NCBI GenBank assembly: GCA_035543015.1
Contig: DATKKG010000052.1
Span: forward strand, 1 to 64,000
Source of the DNA: DATKKG01 sp035543015
GTDB taxonomy: Archaea > Thermoproteota > Nitrososphaeria > Conexivisphaerales > DTJL01
Length of the DNA stretch: 64,000 nt
Direction: 5' to 3'
Positions 7,677 through 16,615 of the stretch are shown piece after piece. The notes beneath the pieces are model-generated. The model worked only from the letters and a program-made list of their open reading frames with translations, did not search any database and had not been told where the DNA came from. How positions within the stretch are numbered: the first letter of the stretch is position 1; each line of letters starts with the position of its first letter. A program made the translations under genes and the position numbers.

Positions 7677-9509
7677 TCAGGCGTCATCTTCCTCGGTCCA
7701 GGGGGTGGCGATCGGCGCCTGAACCTGTACCTTCTCCTCCCTTATCGAGGCCAGGATCTCATCATAGAGAGCCTTCACCCTTCGGTTCCTGGTCGACCTT
7801 GACAGCTTCATGATGATGAGCTTGGGCATGCTGGACCCGATGTGGCCGAAGACCGGCTGCCTGTCGACCACGAGGTCCCCGTTCTGGTCGAGACCCTTTG
7901 CTTCGATGCCATCCACCCTGATGGGAAGCCTCACATGGGGGAGGGTCTCCCTTGCGAGATGGGTGACCACCAGCACAAGGCTGCTTCCAGACGCGGCTTC
8001 GTTCAGCATGCCGGCCATGATCCGACCCGCAGCGCCCGGCTCGGTCAGGGCCTCGAACTCGTCTATCAGGACCAGCTTCCTACGCCTGTCGCCGAAGACT
8101 GGAATGAGCGAGCTGAGGGCGTGCTCCAGGCTGCCGATGCGCCTTGTGACCCTCTTCCTGAACAGGTACACGGGCAGCGGAACCACTTCCGCTTTCTCGC
8201 AGGGGACGGGCAGGCCGTAGAGCGTCAGTATGTGAACCGAAGCGAGCGTGGCCAGCAGGGTGGTCTTCCCTCCGCTGTTGGCGCCCGTGAGCACCGCGAC
8301 GTTCCTCCCTTTGGCCACAGAGATGGTCTCCGTCTTCCCCAGACTGTAGCTTACAGGACGCACCTCCATGGGGTTCGATCCCGTGTCCCTCACGAGGAAC
8401 GGATTGCGGCCGTTGACGAAACCCTCGCCCTGCGTTCCGAGGCTGGGCTGGACTAGGAGATAGCGCTCCGTCGCGGCGGCGATCGCCAGGGCCACGTCCA
8501 TTTCAAGCACCTTGGACACCGCGCCGTCGAGGAGATCGATTCCGGCCTTCAGAGAAGCCTCGGCCCTCGCCCTCCGCTTTGCGGCCTCCTCCTCCCGCCT
8601 GCCGCGCCAGCTCCTCAGGACCTCTCGCAGCGAGGCCTTCTCGAACTCGAACGGGATCCTGAGCCCTTCGAGCGCCGACCTCCTTAGGCCCTCCTCCTCC
8701 TTGGCGTTCATCCCCAGCGATGAAACAACCCCCTCCACGTTCTCTTCGACTATCCTCCTCGCCGAATCGGCGTCCACCCTCCCCCTCCTGAGAGCCTCGT
8801 TGATCTCCAGCTCCGCGTCCCCCACTGCCGCTTCGGCGTCTTCGACTCCTCCCTCCTCCAGCCCTTCCAGGGTGGCGGACAGGACTGCCAGCTGCGGCGC
8901 CTGCAGGGGACCGACGAATCCCTCCGCTCCCTTGATCCCCTGCGTCAGCCTTGCCAGAGCCGATGCAGCCTTGAGGAAGGAAGACCTCGACTCGAAGTAG
9001 GCGATCACCCCGGAATCTCCATGCCTAGGTTTGGCGAAGCCTGCCTCCCTGAGCGACGAGATCGCCGCTTCAAACACAGACCGGTCGACCAGGCCCTTTC
9101 TCAGGACGACCCCCCTTCGGACGAGGTCCAGGCGCCGGCGGATGACGTCAGCATCCAACGTCGGGGTGGCCGTCTGCAACGACTGTCTACCCAGATCGGA
9201 AGCCGCGAGCTCCGAAAACAGGGAAAGGAGCTCCCTGCCCAGCCTCCGAGCGTCCGGGGTCCTGAGAACCGCCCTTTCCGAAACGCCTCCCTCGATTTCA
9301 TGCGTCTTCTTGATGAGCTCCGCACCCTTCTTCCTGTCCTGGTTGAGGAGCCTCGCTGCCCCCTCGGCGTCGGAAGCCCTTAGCCTCTGCAGTAGGTCCC
9401 GCTTCCCCAGCTGGTCCAGGTGAGACAAGTCGATCTGGAGGTCCTTCAGGAGCCTGTCCTCGTCGCCTTCCCGCCGCGGCGCGAGGAGATCATCTCCTTC
9501 GCTCATCAC
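7677..9509 (-). CDS. MutS2-like DNA-binding ATPase
   Basis: 610 residues. The C-terminal half is a MutS domain V ATPase: Walker A GANSGGKTTL, Walker B LVLIDEFEALTEPG and the downstream VVTHLARETLPH switch. The N-terminal half is helical with long charged stretches like MutS core and clamp regions. The N-terminal mismatch domain of MutS1 and the C-terminal Smr nuclease of bacterial MutS2 are both absent, as in other archaeal MutS2-like proteins. A role in resolving branched DNA or at stalled ribosomes is possible by family analogy only. A TATA-like element at about 9528-9538 gives a leaderless start. Confidence 0.88.
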   Translation of the reverse strand: MMSEGDDLLAPRREGDEDRLLKDLQIDLSHLDQLGKRDLLQRLRASDAEGAARLLNQDRKKGAELIKKTHEIEGGVSERAVLRTPDARRLGRELLSLFSELAASDLGRQSLQTATPTLDADVIRRRLDLVRRGVVLRKGLVDRSVFEAAISSLREAGFAKPRHGDSGVIAYFESRSSFLKAASALARLTQGIKGAEGFVGPLQAPQLAVLSATLEGLEEGGVEDAEAAVGDAELEINEALRRGRVDADSARRIVEENVEGVVSSLGMNAKEEEGLRRSALEGLRIPFEFEKASLREVLRSWRGRREEEAAKRRARAEASLKAGIDLLDGAVSKVLEMDVALAIAAATERYLLVQPSLGTQGEGFVNGRNPFLVRDTGSNPMEVRPVSYSLGKTETISVAKGRNVAVLTGANSGGKTTLLATLASVHILTLYGLPVPCEKAEVVPLPVYLFRKRVTRRIGSLEHALSSLIPVFGDRRRKLVLIDEFEALTEPGAAGRIMAGMLNEAASGSSLVLVVTHLARETLPHVRLPIRVDGIEAKGLDQNGDLVVDRQPVFGHIGSSMPKLIIMKLSRSTRNRRVKALYDEILASIREEKVQVQAPIATPWTEEDDA

Positions 9510-9620
9510 CGCAAGGTCTGACCCTGTCTGTTAAATCCGTTTGCAGCGGTCTGGCCCCCAGTGGAAACTACCTTTATTATACCATCTCGACCCTTCTTGC
9601 GGCTAGGTGCTCATACGAGA

Positions 9621-11192
9621 ATGCCATTCAGGAGCGAAGCGACGTGGATACGCCTGAGCCGACAGGGCCGCGAAAAGGAGTTCCATGAACTCTACGAATC
9701 GGCCGTGCTCGAAGCCAAGAAGGAGCTTGGCGGGCACGTTCCTCTATACATCGGCGGGAAGGAAGTGAGGGCAAAGGAGGAGTTCGCCAAGCGGTCCCCA
9801 GCCGACGACAGGGTCATACTGGCGTACCTCCAGAAAGGCGATCGCTCGTCGGCGCAGGCGGCCATAGACGCCGCCGAAAAGGCGTACAAGGGCTGGTCCT
9901 CCACCGATTACAAGAAGCGCGTCCAGATCTTCTACAAGGCAGCCAACCTGATGGCGAGACGCAAGTTCCACCTTTCGGCTCTGATGAGCCTCGAGAACGG
10001 CAAGAACAGGATGGAGGCCGTGGGAGACGTCGATGAGGCGATCGACTACCTTCGCTACTACGCCAACGAGATGACGAGGAACAAGGGCTTCGTGCACAAG
10101 ATGAAGAGCGTCTACGAAGGGGAGAAGGTCAAGAGCATCCTGAAGCCCTACGGCGTCTGGGGGATAATCGCTCCGTTCAACTTCCCCCTGGCCATCACTG
10201 TTGGGATGACTTCCGGCGCGTTGGTCACAGGCAACACCGTGGTCCTGAAACCGTCCAGCGACGCCCCCCTGGTCGCGGTCGAGTTCTGCAGGATAATGGC
10301 CGAGGCCGGCCTTCCGCCTGGCGTGCTGAACCTTGTAACGGGGCCAGGAGGGACGGTGGGAGACGCCATACTCAACAGCCCCAAGGTCAAGGGGATAGCG
10401 TTCACAGGGTCATACGACGTGGGCGCCAGAGGATACCTTCAGTTCAGCGCCAAGGGCCCCAAGCCCTTCATCGCCGAGATGGGAGGCAAGAACGCCGCGA
10501 TCGTCACGTCGAAGGCCGATCTGGACAAGGCCGTGGAAGGGGTCTTCAGGGGGGCCTTCGGCTTCGGAGGCCAGAAGTGCAGCGCCACGAGCAGGGTCGT
10601 GGTCTTCAGGGAGGTCCACAAGCAGTTCGTGGAGAAGCTGGTCTCCCGCATACAGAAATGCGTCGTCGGCGACCCCACCAGGAAGGACGTCTTCATGGGG
10701 CCGGTCATCAACGAGGCCGCCATGGAGAAGTACAAAGGAGCCGTGGCGGACGCTTCAAAGGACTGCAAGATACTCACAGGTGGAAAGGTGCTCACGGAGG
10801 GAGAGCTCGCCCACGGCAACTACGTCGCCCCCACGCTAGTCGACGGCATACCGAGGGGCCACAGGATCGAGCTCGAAGAGCTCTTCGTCCCGATACTGGC
10901 GGTCATCGAGGCCGGGGATCTCGACGAAGCCATCGCGATCGCGAACGAGGTGGAGTACGGCCTCACGGGAGGCATCTTCACGGAGGACCCCGAGGAGGCC
11001 AAGCGATACTTCGCAGAGGTGCAGGCCGGCGTCATCTACTGGAACAGGTCAGTGGGCGCCACCACCGGGGCCATGGTTGGCGTGCAGTCCTTCGTGGGAT
11101 GGAAGCACAGCGGCTCGACCGGCAAGGGCGCCGGAGGCGTATACTATCTTCCGCAGTTCCTACGAGAGCAGTGCCAGTCGGTATACACCTAG
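9621..11192 (+). CDS. 1-pyrroline-5-carboxylate dehydrogenase (aldehyde dehydrogenase family)
   Basis: 523 residues. It oxidises glutamate-gamma-semialdehyde to glutamate with NAD, the second step of proline breakdown. It carries the ALDH fold with IIAPFNFPLAI, the general base Glu at about 286 in EMGGKNA and the nucleophile Cys at about 320 in GQKCSATSR. The KNRMEAVGDVDEAIDYLRYYA segment and the GATTGAMVGVQSF ending are typical of the RocA/PutA branch. A TATA-like TTTATTATAC at 9572-9581 argues for the ATG at 9621 rather than the in-frame ATG at 9561. The 3' end overlaps the convergent acyl-CoA dehydrogenase by 4 bp. No proline dehydrogenase is in the window. Confidence 0.88.
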   Translation: MPFRSEATWIRLSRQGREKEFHELYESAVLEAKKELGGHVPLYIGGKEVRAKEEFAKRSPADDRVILAYLQKGDRSSAQAAIDAAEKAYKGWSSTDYKKRVQIFYKAANLMARRKFHLSALMSLENGKNRMEAVGDVDEAIDYLRYYANEMTRNKGFVHKMKSVYEGEKVKSILKPYGVWGIIAPFNFPLAITVGMTSGALVTGNTVVLKPSSDAPLVAVEFCRIMAEAGLPPGVLNLVTGPGGTVGDAILNSPKVKGIAFTGSYDVGARGYLQFSAKGPKPFIAEMGGKNAAIVTSKADLDKAVEGVFRGAFGFGGQKCSATSRVVVFREVHKQFVEKLVSRIQKCVVGDPTRKDVFMGPVINEAAMEKYKGAVADASKDCKILTGGKVLTEGELAHGNYVAPTLVDGIPRGHRIELEELFVPILAVIEAGDLDEAIAIANEVEYGLTGGIFTEDPEEAKRYFAEVQAGVIYWNRSVGATTGAMVGVQSFVGWKHSGSTGKGAGGVYYLPQFLREQCQSVYT

Positions 11193-12445
11193 ACGAACTC
11201 CTTGCCGAGGAGGTCCCGGGCGGCGATGTGTTTCATCACGTTCTGGGCCCCCTCCGCGCCGATGACGTAGGAAGTCAGCCCCAGGAGGGCCCTCTGGACC
11301 GGGTGTTCCCTGGTGTAGGAGATGGCTCCGTGCCACCTCATCACCTCCTGGGCGACCTCGACGGAGACCTCCGGACCCCACATCTTGGCCATGGCCACCG
11401 GGACGTTGAGGTCTCGCGCTTCGTACCTCTTGTCTTTGGCGAAGTACACCCTGTCGAAGAGGCGGGCAGCCCTGTATACCATCATCGAGGCAGCCTCGTA
11501 CTTCCCGTAGAGCTCGGCGAAGCGGAAATTGACGCCCTCGAAGGTCGAGATCTTCTTCCCGCCTATCTCCCTCGCCTTGATCCATTCGGCCCCCCTCTCC
11601 AGGAGCCAGCGCGTGGCCCCCAGGCAGGCCGCGGCCACGAGGATGCGGGCACCGTTGAAGCCCTCCATGAGGACGTAGTAGCCCCTGCCCTCTTCGCCGA
11701 TGAGGGTCTCCCTTGTCAGCTCGAAGCCGTCCAGGGCCAGCGTCCCGGTGCTGAGCGCATGGCGTCCGATCCCGTTGAACAGGGACCAAGAAACGCCATT
11801 CTTGGCCGCCCCTCCCTCTCTCGGCAGGAAGGCGAACGTCGAAAGACCACTGCGTCCCTCGCCTCCTGTCCTCGCCACCAGAAGCCATCCGCCTCCGAAG
11901 GGCAGATTGAAAACCTCGTTGACTCCGCTGATGAACGTCTTCTCCCCGCTGGCGAAGTACCTGCCTCCCGAGGGCGTCGCCCTGGTCCGGATCCCTTGGA
12001 TATCCGACCCGCTCTGGGATTCCGTTGAGGCGATCCCGAAGAACGCGTCCCCCTTTGCGACCTTGCCCACGACCTCCTTGGCCAGGGCCTCGTCCCCGTG
12101 CCTCTCCAGGATGAAGGGCCAGCCTATGTTGAGGAGGGCATAGACGGCTGTGGCGACCGAGGGGTCGGCGTACGAGATCTCCTCTATCGCCAGCGCAGCC
12201 ATGGTATGGGTCCCGCCCTGGCCACCGAACTCCGGGCTGCAAGTCAACGCCAGGAGGCCCTGCTCGCCCATCTTCTTCGCGAGCTCAACCTGGGGCTTGT
12301 GGGTGGCGGCCGCCTCGTCATCGGCCTTCTCCCACTGCGGGGCGATGGCCTTCTGGGCGAAAGCTTGGACCGTCTCCTTGAAGATGGCTTCCTCTTCGGA
12401 CAACTCAAGGAGAGGGTTCTTCGGGTGGTTCAGCGGAGGAGTCAT
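11189..12445 (-). CDS. Acyl-CoA dehydrogenase family flavoprotein
   Basis: 418 residues. Three-part ACAD fold: helical N-domain (about 15-130, with PEFGGQGGTHTMAALAIEEISYADPS), beta middle domain with FGIASTESQSGSD (FAD contact), and C-terminal helical domain with AKMWGPEVSVEVAQEVMRWHGAISYTREHPVQR. The usual YGG-G-Y loop is replaced by MRWHGAISYTREHPVQR, so the true substrate may be unusual. It introduces the C2-C3 double bond in an acyl-CoA, passing electrons to ETF, which is not encoded here. TATA-like TTATATAT at 12470-12479 lies 28 bp before ATG 12445, a leaderless start. Confidence 0.88.
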   Translation of the reverse strand: MTPPLNHPKNPLLELSEEEAIFKETVQAFAQKAIAPQWEKADDEAAATHKPQVELAKKMGEQGLLALTCSPEFGGQGGTHTMAALAIEEISYADPSVATAVYALLNIGWPFILERHGDEALAKEVVGKVAKGDAFFGIASTESQSGSDIQGIRTRATPSGGRYFASGEKTFISGVNEVFNLPFGGGWLLVARTGGEGRSGLSTFAFLPREGGAAKNGVSWSLFNGIGRHALSTGTLALDGFELTRETLIGEEGRGYYVLMEGFNGARILVAAACLGATRWLLERGAEWIKAREIGGKKISTFEGVNFRFAELYGKYEAASMMVYRAARLFDRVYFAKDKRYEARDLNVPVAMAKMWGPEVSVEVAQEVMRWHGAISYTREHPVQRALLGLTSYVIGAEGAQNVMKHIAARDLLGKEFV

Positions 12446-12498
12446 ACGAAACCGTAGCCGCCCTTTCGGATATATAAGGACTAGAAGAAAGGCCCGCG

Positions 12499-13473
12499 CT
12501 ACACTGCCTTGAACTGGTCCAGGAGGGGCTCCATGGGCGCCGCAGAAGTGCCGTCGTCTTCGGAGATGCGAAGCTTCGCCGGAGGAAGCTCTCTGTACAC
12601 CGAGACCCTCGTCTTCTCCACCCTCTCTTCGAACGACGGGACGAACGGGTTCTGGTAGAAGACCCCCGTCGGGATCCGGTCTCCCCACTCCATGGACTTC
12701 GCCGCCGCCTGTCCGACCTTCGCAGTTACCTCGTCAGGCTCACCCGTCTTTACGAGGGGGTCGTAGGCCGTTTCCTCAAGCTTGTAGACGCGGGGCATGG
12801 GCTTGTGCGTATCCGGATCCTCCCTGTCTTCGCCGGCGTACCACTCCTTGGTGTAGAGGTCGTTGTAGGTCGGGCAGGGCTGGAGGACGTCTATGAAGGC
12901 GGCCCCCTTGTGCTGTATCCCCTTCCTGATCAGATCCTTCAGATGCTTTACGTCGAACGCGTAGCCTCTGGCCACGTAGGTATAGCCGGCCGTCAGCGCC
13001 AGCATCACGGGGTTGATGTCCTGCTGTATGTTGGGCTTGGCGAGTCCCTTGGTCTTGACTCCCAGCCCGAGGGTCGGCGACGCCTGCCCCTTCGTCAGCC
13101 CGTAGACGAAGTTGTCGAAGACCACGAACGTCATGTCGATGTTCCGCCTGCCCGCATGGAGCGTGTGGTTCCCTCCGATGCCCAGCGCGTCGCCGTCTCC
13201 GCTGACCGCCACGACCTCAATGGCGGGGTTCGCCAGCTTGATCCCCTCGGCGAAGGCGATGGCTCTGCCGTGCAGGGTGTGCACGCCGTAGGCGTTGATG
13301 TAGTGGGGCGTCTTCGCAGAGCACCCTATGCCCGACACCACCGCCACGTTGCTCGGGTTCACCTGCAGCTCGCTCAGCGCCATCTGTATGCTGCTCAGTA
13401 TCCCGAAGTCGCCGCAGCCGGGGCACCAGTTGTTGTGAACGTCGGTGCGGTAGTCAGCCAGCTTAAGCGCCAA
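12499..13473 (-). CDS. 2-oxoacid:ferredoxin oxidoreductase, beta subunit
   Basis: 324 residues. It holds thiamine diphosphate and the [4Fe-4S] cluster of the two-subunit archaeal OFOR. Cluster cysteines are visible at C17 and C20 (NWCPGCGDFG), C51 (GIGCSAK) and C200 (LQPCPTYND), matching the Sulfolobus-type enzyme. The TPP/Mg motif is GDGDALGIGGNH at about 92-103. Start is TTG 13473, overlapping the end of the alpha subunit by 11 bp, so the two are translated together. The complex converts pyruvate and/or 2-oxoglutarate to the acyl-CoA and reduces ferredoxin. Confidence 0.93.
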   Translation of the reverse strand: MALKLADYRTDVHNNWCPGCGDFGILSSIQMALSELQVNPSNVAVVSGIGCSAKTPHYINAYGVHTLHGRAIAFAEGIKLANPAIEVVAVSGDGDALGIGGNHTLHAGRRNIDMTFVVFDNFVYGLTKGQASPTLGLGVKTKGLAKPNIQQDINPVMLALTAGYTYVARGYAFDVKHLKDLIRKGIQHKGAAFIDVLQPCPTYNDLYTKEWYAGEDREDPDTHKPMPRVYKLEETAYDPLVKTGEPDEVTAKVGQAAAKSMEWGDRIPTGVFYQNPFVPSFEERVEKTRVSVYRELPPAKLRISEDDGTSAAPMEPLLDQFKAV

Positions 13474-15388
13474 CCGTTAGGACCTCCTTCTTGACGTTCT
13501 TGTTGCGATAGAGCTTGAGCAACGAATCCAGGAGCTCGTCGACCAGGATGGGCCTTCCCGTATACTTGGCTATCAGCTGCGGGATGACGACGCCCGTTTC
13601 CTGCGCGATCAGCTTCTTCAGCTGTCCCGAGTAGTTGCATTCGACGATCACGGTGGTCTTCGCAGATTCGAGGATTTCCTTGACCTCGTCAGCCGGGAAC
13701 GGGCACATCATCTTAATCTGGAGGAAGCCGGCCCTTATCCCCGACTGCTTCAGGACCTCCAGGTTGTCGAGGACCGCTCCCTTCACGGAGCCCCAGCCGA
13801 CGATCAGCAGGTCAGGGCTCTTCTCGCCGTAGTACCCCAGCTTTTCGTCGCGGGGTATCTCCTTCGCCATGAGCCCCATCTTCCCCATCCTCTTGTCCAT
13901 CATCTTGACCCTGAGATAGGGGTCTTCGGTGATGTGGCCCACTTCGTCGTGCTCGTCCCCTGTGTTCCAGAAGACTCCGCCCGGCTGGCCCACGACGGCC
14001 CTTGGAGATATACCGCTATCCGTGAACTCGAACCTCTTGTACGGCTTCCTCGCGGCCAGCTGCTCGTCGGTGAGGAGGTCGCCTCTTTCGATCTTGACCT
14101 CGGAAAGGTCGAACCTCCTGACCGTGGACGTGGCGTTGGCGACGGCCTTGTCCACCAGGTGGATGACGGGCACCTGGTAGCGCTCCGCATAGTTGAAGGC
14201 CCTCTCGGCGTCATAGAACGACTCCTCGATGTCGCCGGAAGACATGACGATGCGAGGGAACTCGCCGTGGCCCGAAGAGATGGCGAACAGGAGGTCTCCC
14301 TGCTCGGTGCGTGTAGGGAGCCCCGTGCTCGGGCCGCCTCTCTGGTACAGCGTGACCACGAGCGGGACTTCGTTCATCCCAGACCAGCCCAGTCCCTCCA
14401 TCATGAGGCAGAACCCTGGGCCCGAAGTGGCTGTGGAAGCCCTCACTCCGGTGAGCGCGGCGCCTATGGCCATGGTCACGGCCGCTATCTCGTCCTCCGC
14501 CTGGAGCACGAAATAGTAGTTCTTGGCCCCATCCCCCTTCAATCCGAATGCCTCGTGGTCTTCGAGGATGAAGCTCTCGTCGGAGGCGGGCGTGATGGGA
14601 TAGTAGCTCTGGAACCGTCCCCCTCCCGCTATCTTGCCGAGCGCGACCGCCTGCGCCCCGGAGACGAGCAGCCTCGGCTCGCTGGTCGGGACGGCCGCGA
14701 GCTTGTACTTCACGTTCTCCCTTCCATTGGCGACATAGTCATAGGCCATCCTTGCGGCGAGGACGTTCTGCTCGGCGATCTTGGGTTTGCTCCTGAAGAC
14801 GCTCTCGATGGCCTTCTCAATGGGGGGGAAATCGTAGCCCAGGAGAGAAAGCGACGCCGCGACGGCCATGACGTTGACGAACCTTGCAAGCTTCGCCGGC
14901 TCCTCCCCGATCTTCTTCCCGACATCATCGAGCAGGCTGCTGAAGGGCAAGGGGACGAGGTTCACCCCCTTTTTCTTGGCGTATTCCAAGACGTCGGAGA
15001 CGGAGCAATCGGCGGCCCCGCCCAGTGTCCTGAGCACTCCGTCGACTATGCTCTTCTCGACCGTCGGCAGCTGAGACAGCTTGTCTCCCTTGGCATCAGG
15101 GTCGAAGACGATGGCCCCTCCGGGCAGGACGTCCCAGGAATGGCGGAATACAGTCTCCGACTCGAAGCTGGCGAGGACATGAATCTTCGAGTACCTCGAC
15201 CTGATTTTCTCGTCGGCGGCCATGACGGTGTAGTAGCTGTGCTCCCCTTTGATGTTGGAGTAGTACTCCCTCTCTCCGTACACGTGGAGACCCCCGAAGG
15301 CGCACGCCCTGGCGTAGATGGTGGCCGCGGAGTCCACACCGCTCCCCTGGGGACCTCCGACCACCCAGGATAGGTGTTTGTGGCTCAA
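13463..15388 (-). CDS. 2-oxoacid:ferredoxin oxidoreductase, fused gamma-alpha subunit
   Basis: 641 residues. The gamma part (about 1-190, WVVGGPQGSGVDSAATIYARA) is fused to the alpha part (about 210-641), as in crenarchaeal and thaumarchaeal OFOR. QSYYPITPASDES and TSGPGFCLMMEGLGWSGMNE line the TPP and substrate site, and GPSTGLPTRTEQGDL is the CoA/substrate loop found in 2-oxoglutarate-active members. Start is TTG 15388, with TATA-like ATAAATATT at about 15413-15421. First gene of the operon with the beta subunit. Whether pyruvate or 2-oxoglutarate is preferred is not clear from sequence. Confidence 0.93.
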   Translation of the reverse strand: MSHKHLSWVVGGPQGSGVDSAATIYARACAFGGLHVYGEREYYSNIKGEHSYYTVMAADEKIRSRYSKIHVLASFESETVFRHSWDVLPGGAIVFDPDAKGDKLSQLPTVEKSIVDGVLRTLGGAADCSVSDVLEYAKKKGVNLVPLPFSSLLDDVGKKIGEEPAKLARFVNVMAVAASLSLLGYDFPPIEKAIESVFRSKPKIAEQNVLAARMAYDYVANGRENVKYKLAAVPTSEPRLLVSGAQAVALGKIAGGGRFQSYYPITPASDESFILEDHEAFGLKGDGAKNYYFVLQAEDEIAAVTMAIGAALTGVRASTATSGPGFCLMMEGLGWSGMNEVPLVVTLYQRGGPSTGLPTRTEQGDLLFAISSGHGEFPRIVMSSGDIEESFYDAERAFNYAERYQVPVIHLVDKAVANATSTVRRFDLSEVKIERGDLLTDEQLAARKPYKRFEFTDSGISPRAVVGQPGGVFWNTGDEHDEVGHITEDPYLRVKMMDKRMGKMGLMAKEIPRDEKLGYYGEKSPDLLIVGWGSVKGAVLDNLEVLKQSGIRAGFLQIKMMCPFPADEVKEILESAKTTVIVECNYSGQLKKLIAQETGVVIPQLIAKYTGRPILVDELLDSLLKLYRNKNVKKEVLTVGA

Positions 15389-15598
15389 GTTCTCGGGCTT
15401 GACTGGACGTTGTAATATTTATGCCTAATGCTTCTCCTTTAGTGAAAGTCTTGGAGATACTGACGTCCGTGCTCAACCCTCAGGAGGACGGCATGCGTGG
15501 CCCCTTCGCGAAGGGCTGGAGAAGGAACGCGGACGGCCGTGCGTTACCTTTTAAAGCCCGCCGACGACGAGTGGACACGGCGCTAGGCTGAGCTAGCC

Positions 15599-16603
15599 TT
15601 GGAGACAAAGAAGATCCTCGTGACTGGCGGGGCAGGATTCATGGGTTCCTGGCTCGTGGACGAACTGATTTCGAGGGGGCATGAAGTGACCAGCGTGGAC
15701 AACCTGATGGGAGGCTACATGAGAAACGTGAGCAAGGAATGCCTGTTCGTCAAGATGGACGTCCGAGACGGAGCGAAGGTCGACGGGGTGGTCAAGGGCA
15801 AGGACGTAGTCTATCATCTCGCCGCCTACGCCGCCGAGGGCCAGTCGTTCTTCTCCCCCGTCGCCATCAACGACATCAACATCACGCCGATGAACAACAT
15901 CCTGGTCTCGGCCGTCAACCACGGCGTCCGGAGGGTGGTCTTCACCTCTTCCATGGCGGTCTACGGGGAGCAGAAGCCTCCCTTCGACGAGGACATGCCC
16001 TGTCAGCCCGCCGACCCCTACGGCGCCGCCAAGGAGTACTGCGAGACGGTCCTACGCATATTCTCCCAGGTCCACGGCATCGAGCATGTGGTCATAAGAC
16101 CTCACAACGTCTTCGGCCCCAGGCAGAACACGGCGGACCCCTACAGGAACGTTCTCGGCATCTGGATCAACAGGATAATGAGGGGGCTGCCGCCCCTCAT
16201 CTACGGCGACGGAAGGCAGACAAGGGCCTTCTCGTACATCGAGGACGTCACCCCGGCCATTGCCAACGCCGGCCTGAACCGCAAGGCCGTCGGGGAAACG
16301 ATCAACGTGGGCAGCGACGAGGTGCACTCAGTCAACGACGCGGCCAGGCAGGCCATCCTTGCCATGGGGGTCAAGATGAAACCGGAGCATCTCCCGGAGA
16401 GGCCAGGCGAAGTGAAGCATGCGTTCTCCACCGTCGAGAAGTCTGAGGAACTTCTGGACTACAGGACCAGGCACACCCTGAGGCAGGGTCTGGAGGAGAT
16501 GTGCGACTGGGCGAAGGCGCTCGGGCCGCAGGAGCCCACCTACACGCTGCCCCTAGAGATCACAAAGGGGGCACCGCCCGTCTGGCTCAGGCGGGCCATG
16601 TGA
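15599..16603 (+). CDS. NAD-dependent epimerase/dehydratase (extended SDR)
   Basis: 334 residues. Rossmann motif VTGGAGFMGSWLVDEL at about 8-23, catalytic Ser/Thr region FTSSMAVYG and the active-site Y-x3-K in DPYGAAKEYCE. The pattern fits UDP-sugar 4-epimerases or related dehydratases; the exact sugar is unknown. Start TTG 15599, with TATA-like CTTTTAAAG at about 15548-15556. It is convergent with the UDP-glucose dehydrogenase-pyrophosphorylase operon, which suggests a shared nucleotide-sugar pathway for glycans. Confidence 0.88.
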   Translation: METKKILVTGGAGFMGSWLVDELISRGHEVTSVDNLMGGYMRNVSKECLFVKMDVRDGAKVDGVVKGKDVVYHLAAYAAEGQSFFSPVAINDINITPMNNILVSAVNHGVRRVVFTSSMAVYGEQKPPFDEDMPCQPADPYGAAKEYCETVLRIFSQVHGIEHVVIRPHNVFGPRQNTADPYRNVLGIWINRIMRGLPPLIYGDGRQTRAFSYIEDVTPAIANAGLNRKAVGETINVGSDEVHSVNDAARQAILAMGVKMKPEHLPERPGEVKHAFSTVEKSEELLDYRTRHTLRQGLEEMCDWAKALGPQEPTYTLPLEITKGAPPVWLRRAM

Positions 16604-16615
16604 TGGCACAGCGCC

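Noticed and set aside
9561..9620. Longer N-terminus for the P5C dehydrogenase
   Set aside because: The promoter TATA-like element lies at 9572-9581, inside this extension, so it is not transcribed as mRNA.
15421..15588. 56-codon open frame with ATG, upstream of the epimerase
   Set aside because: No codon bias, and the TATA-like box of the epimerase gene lies inside it.
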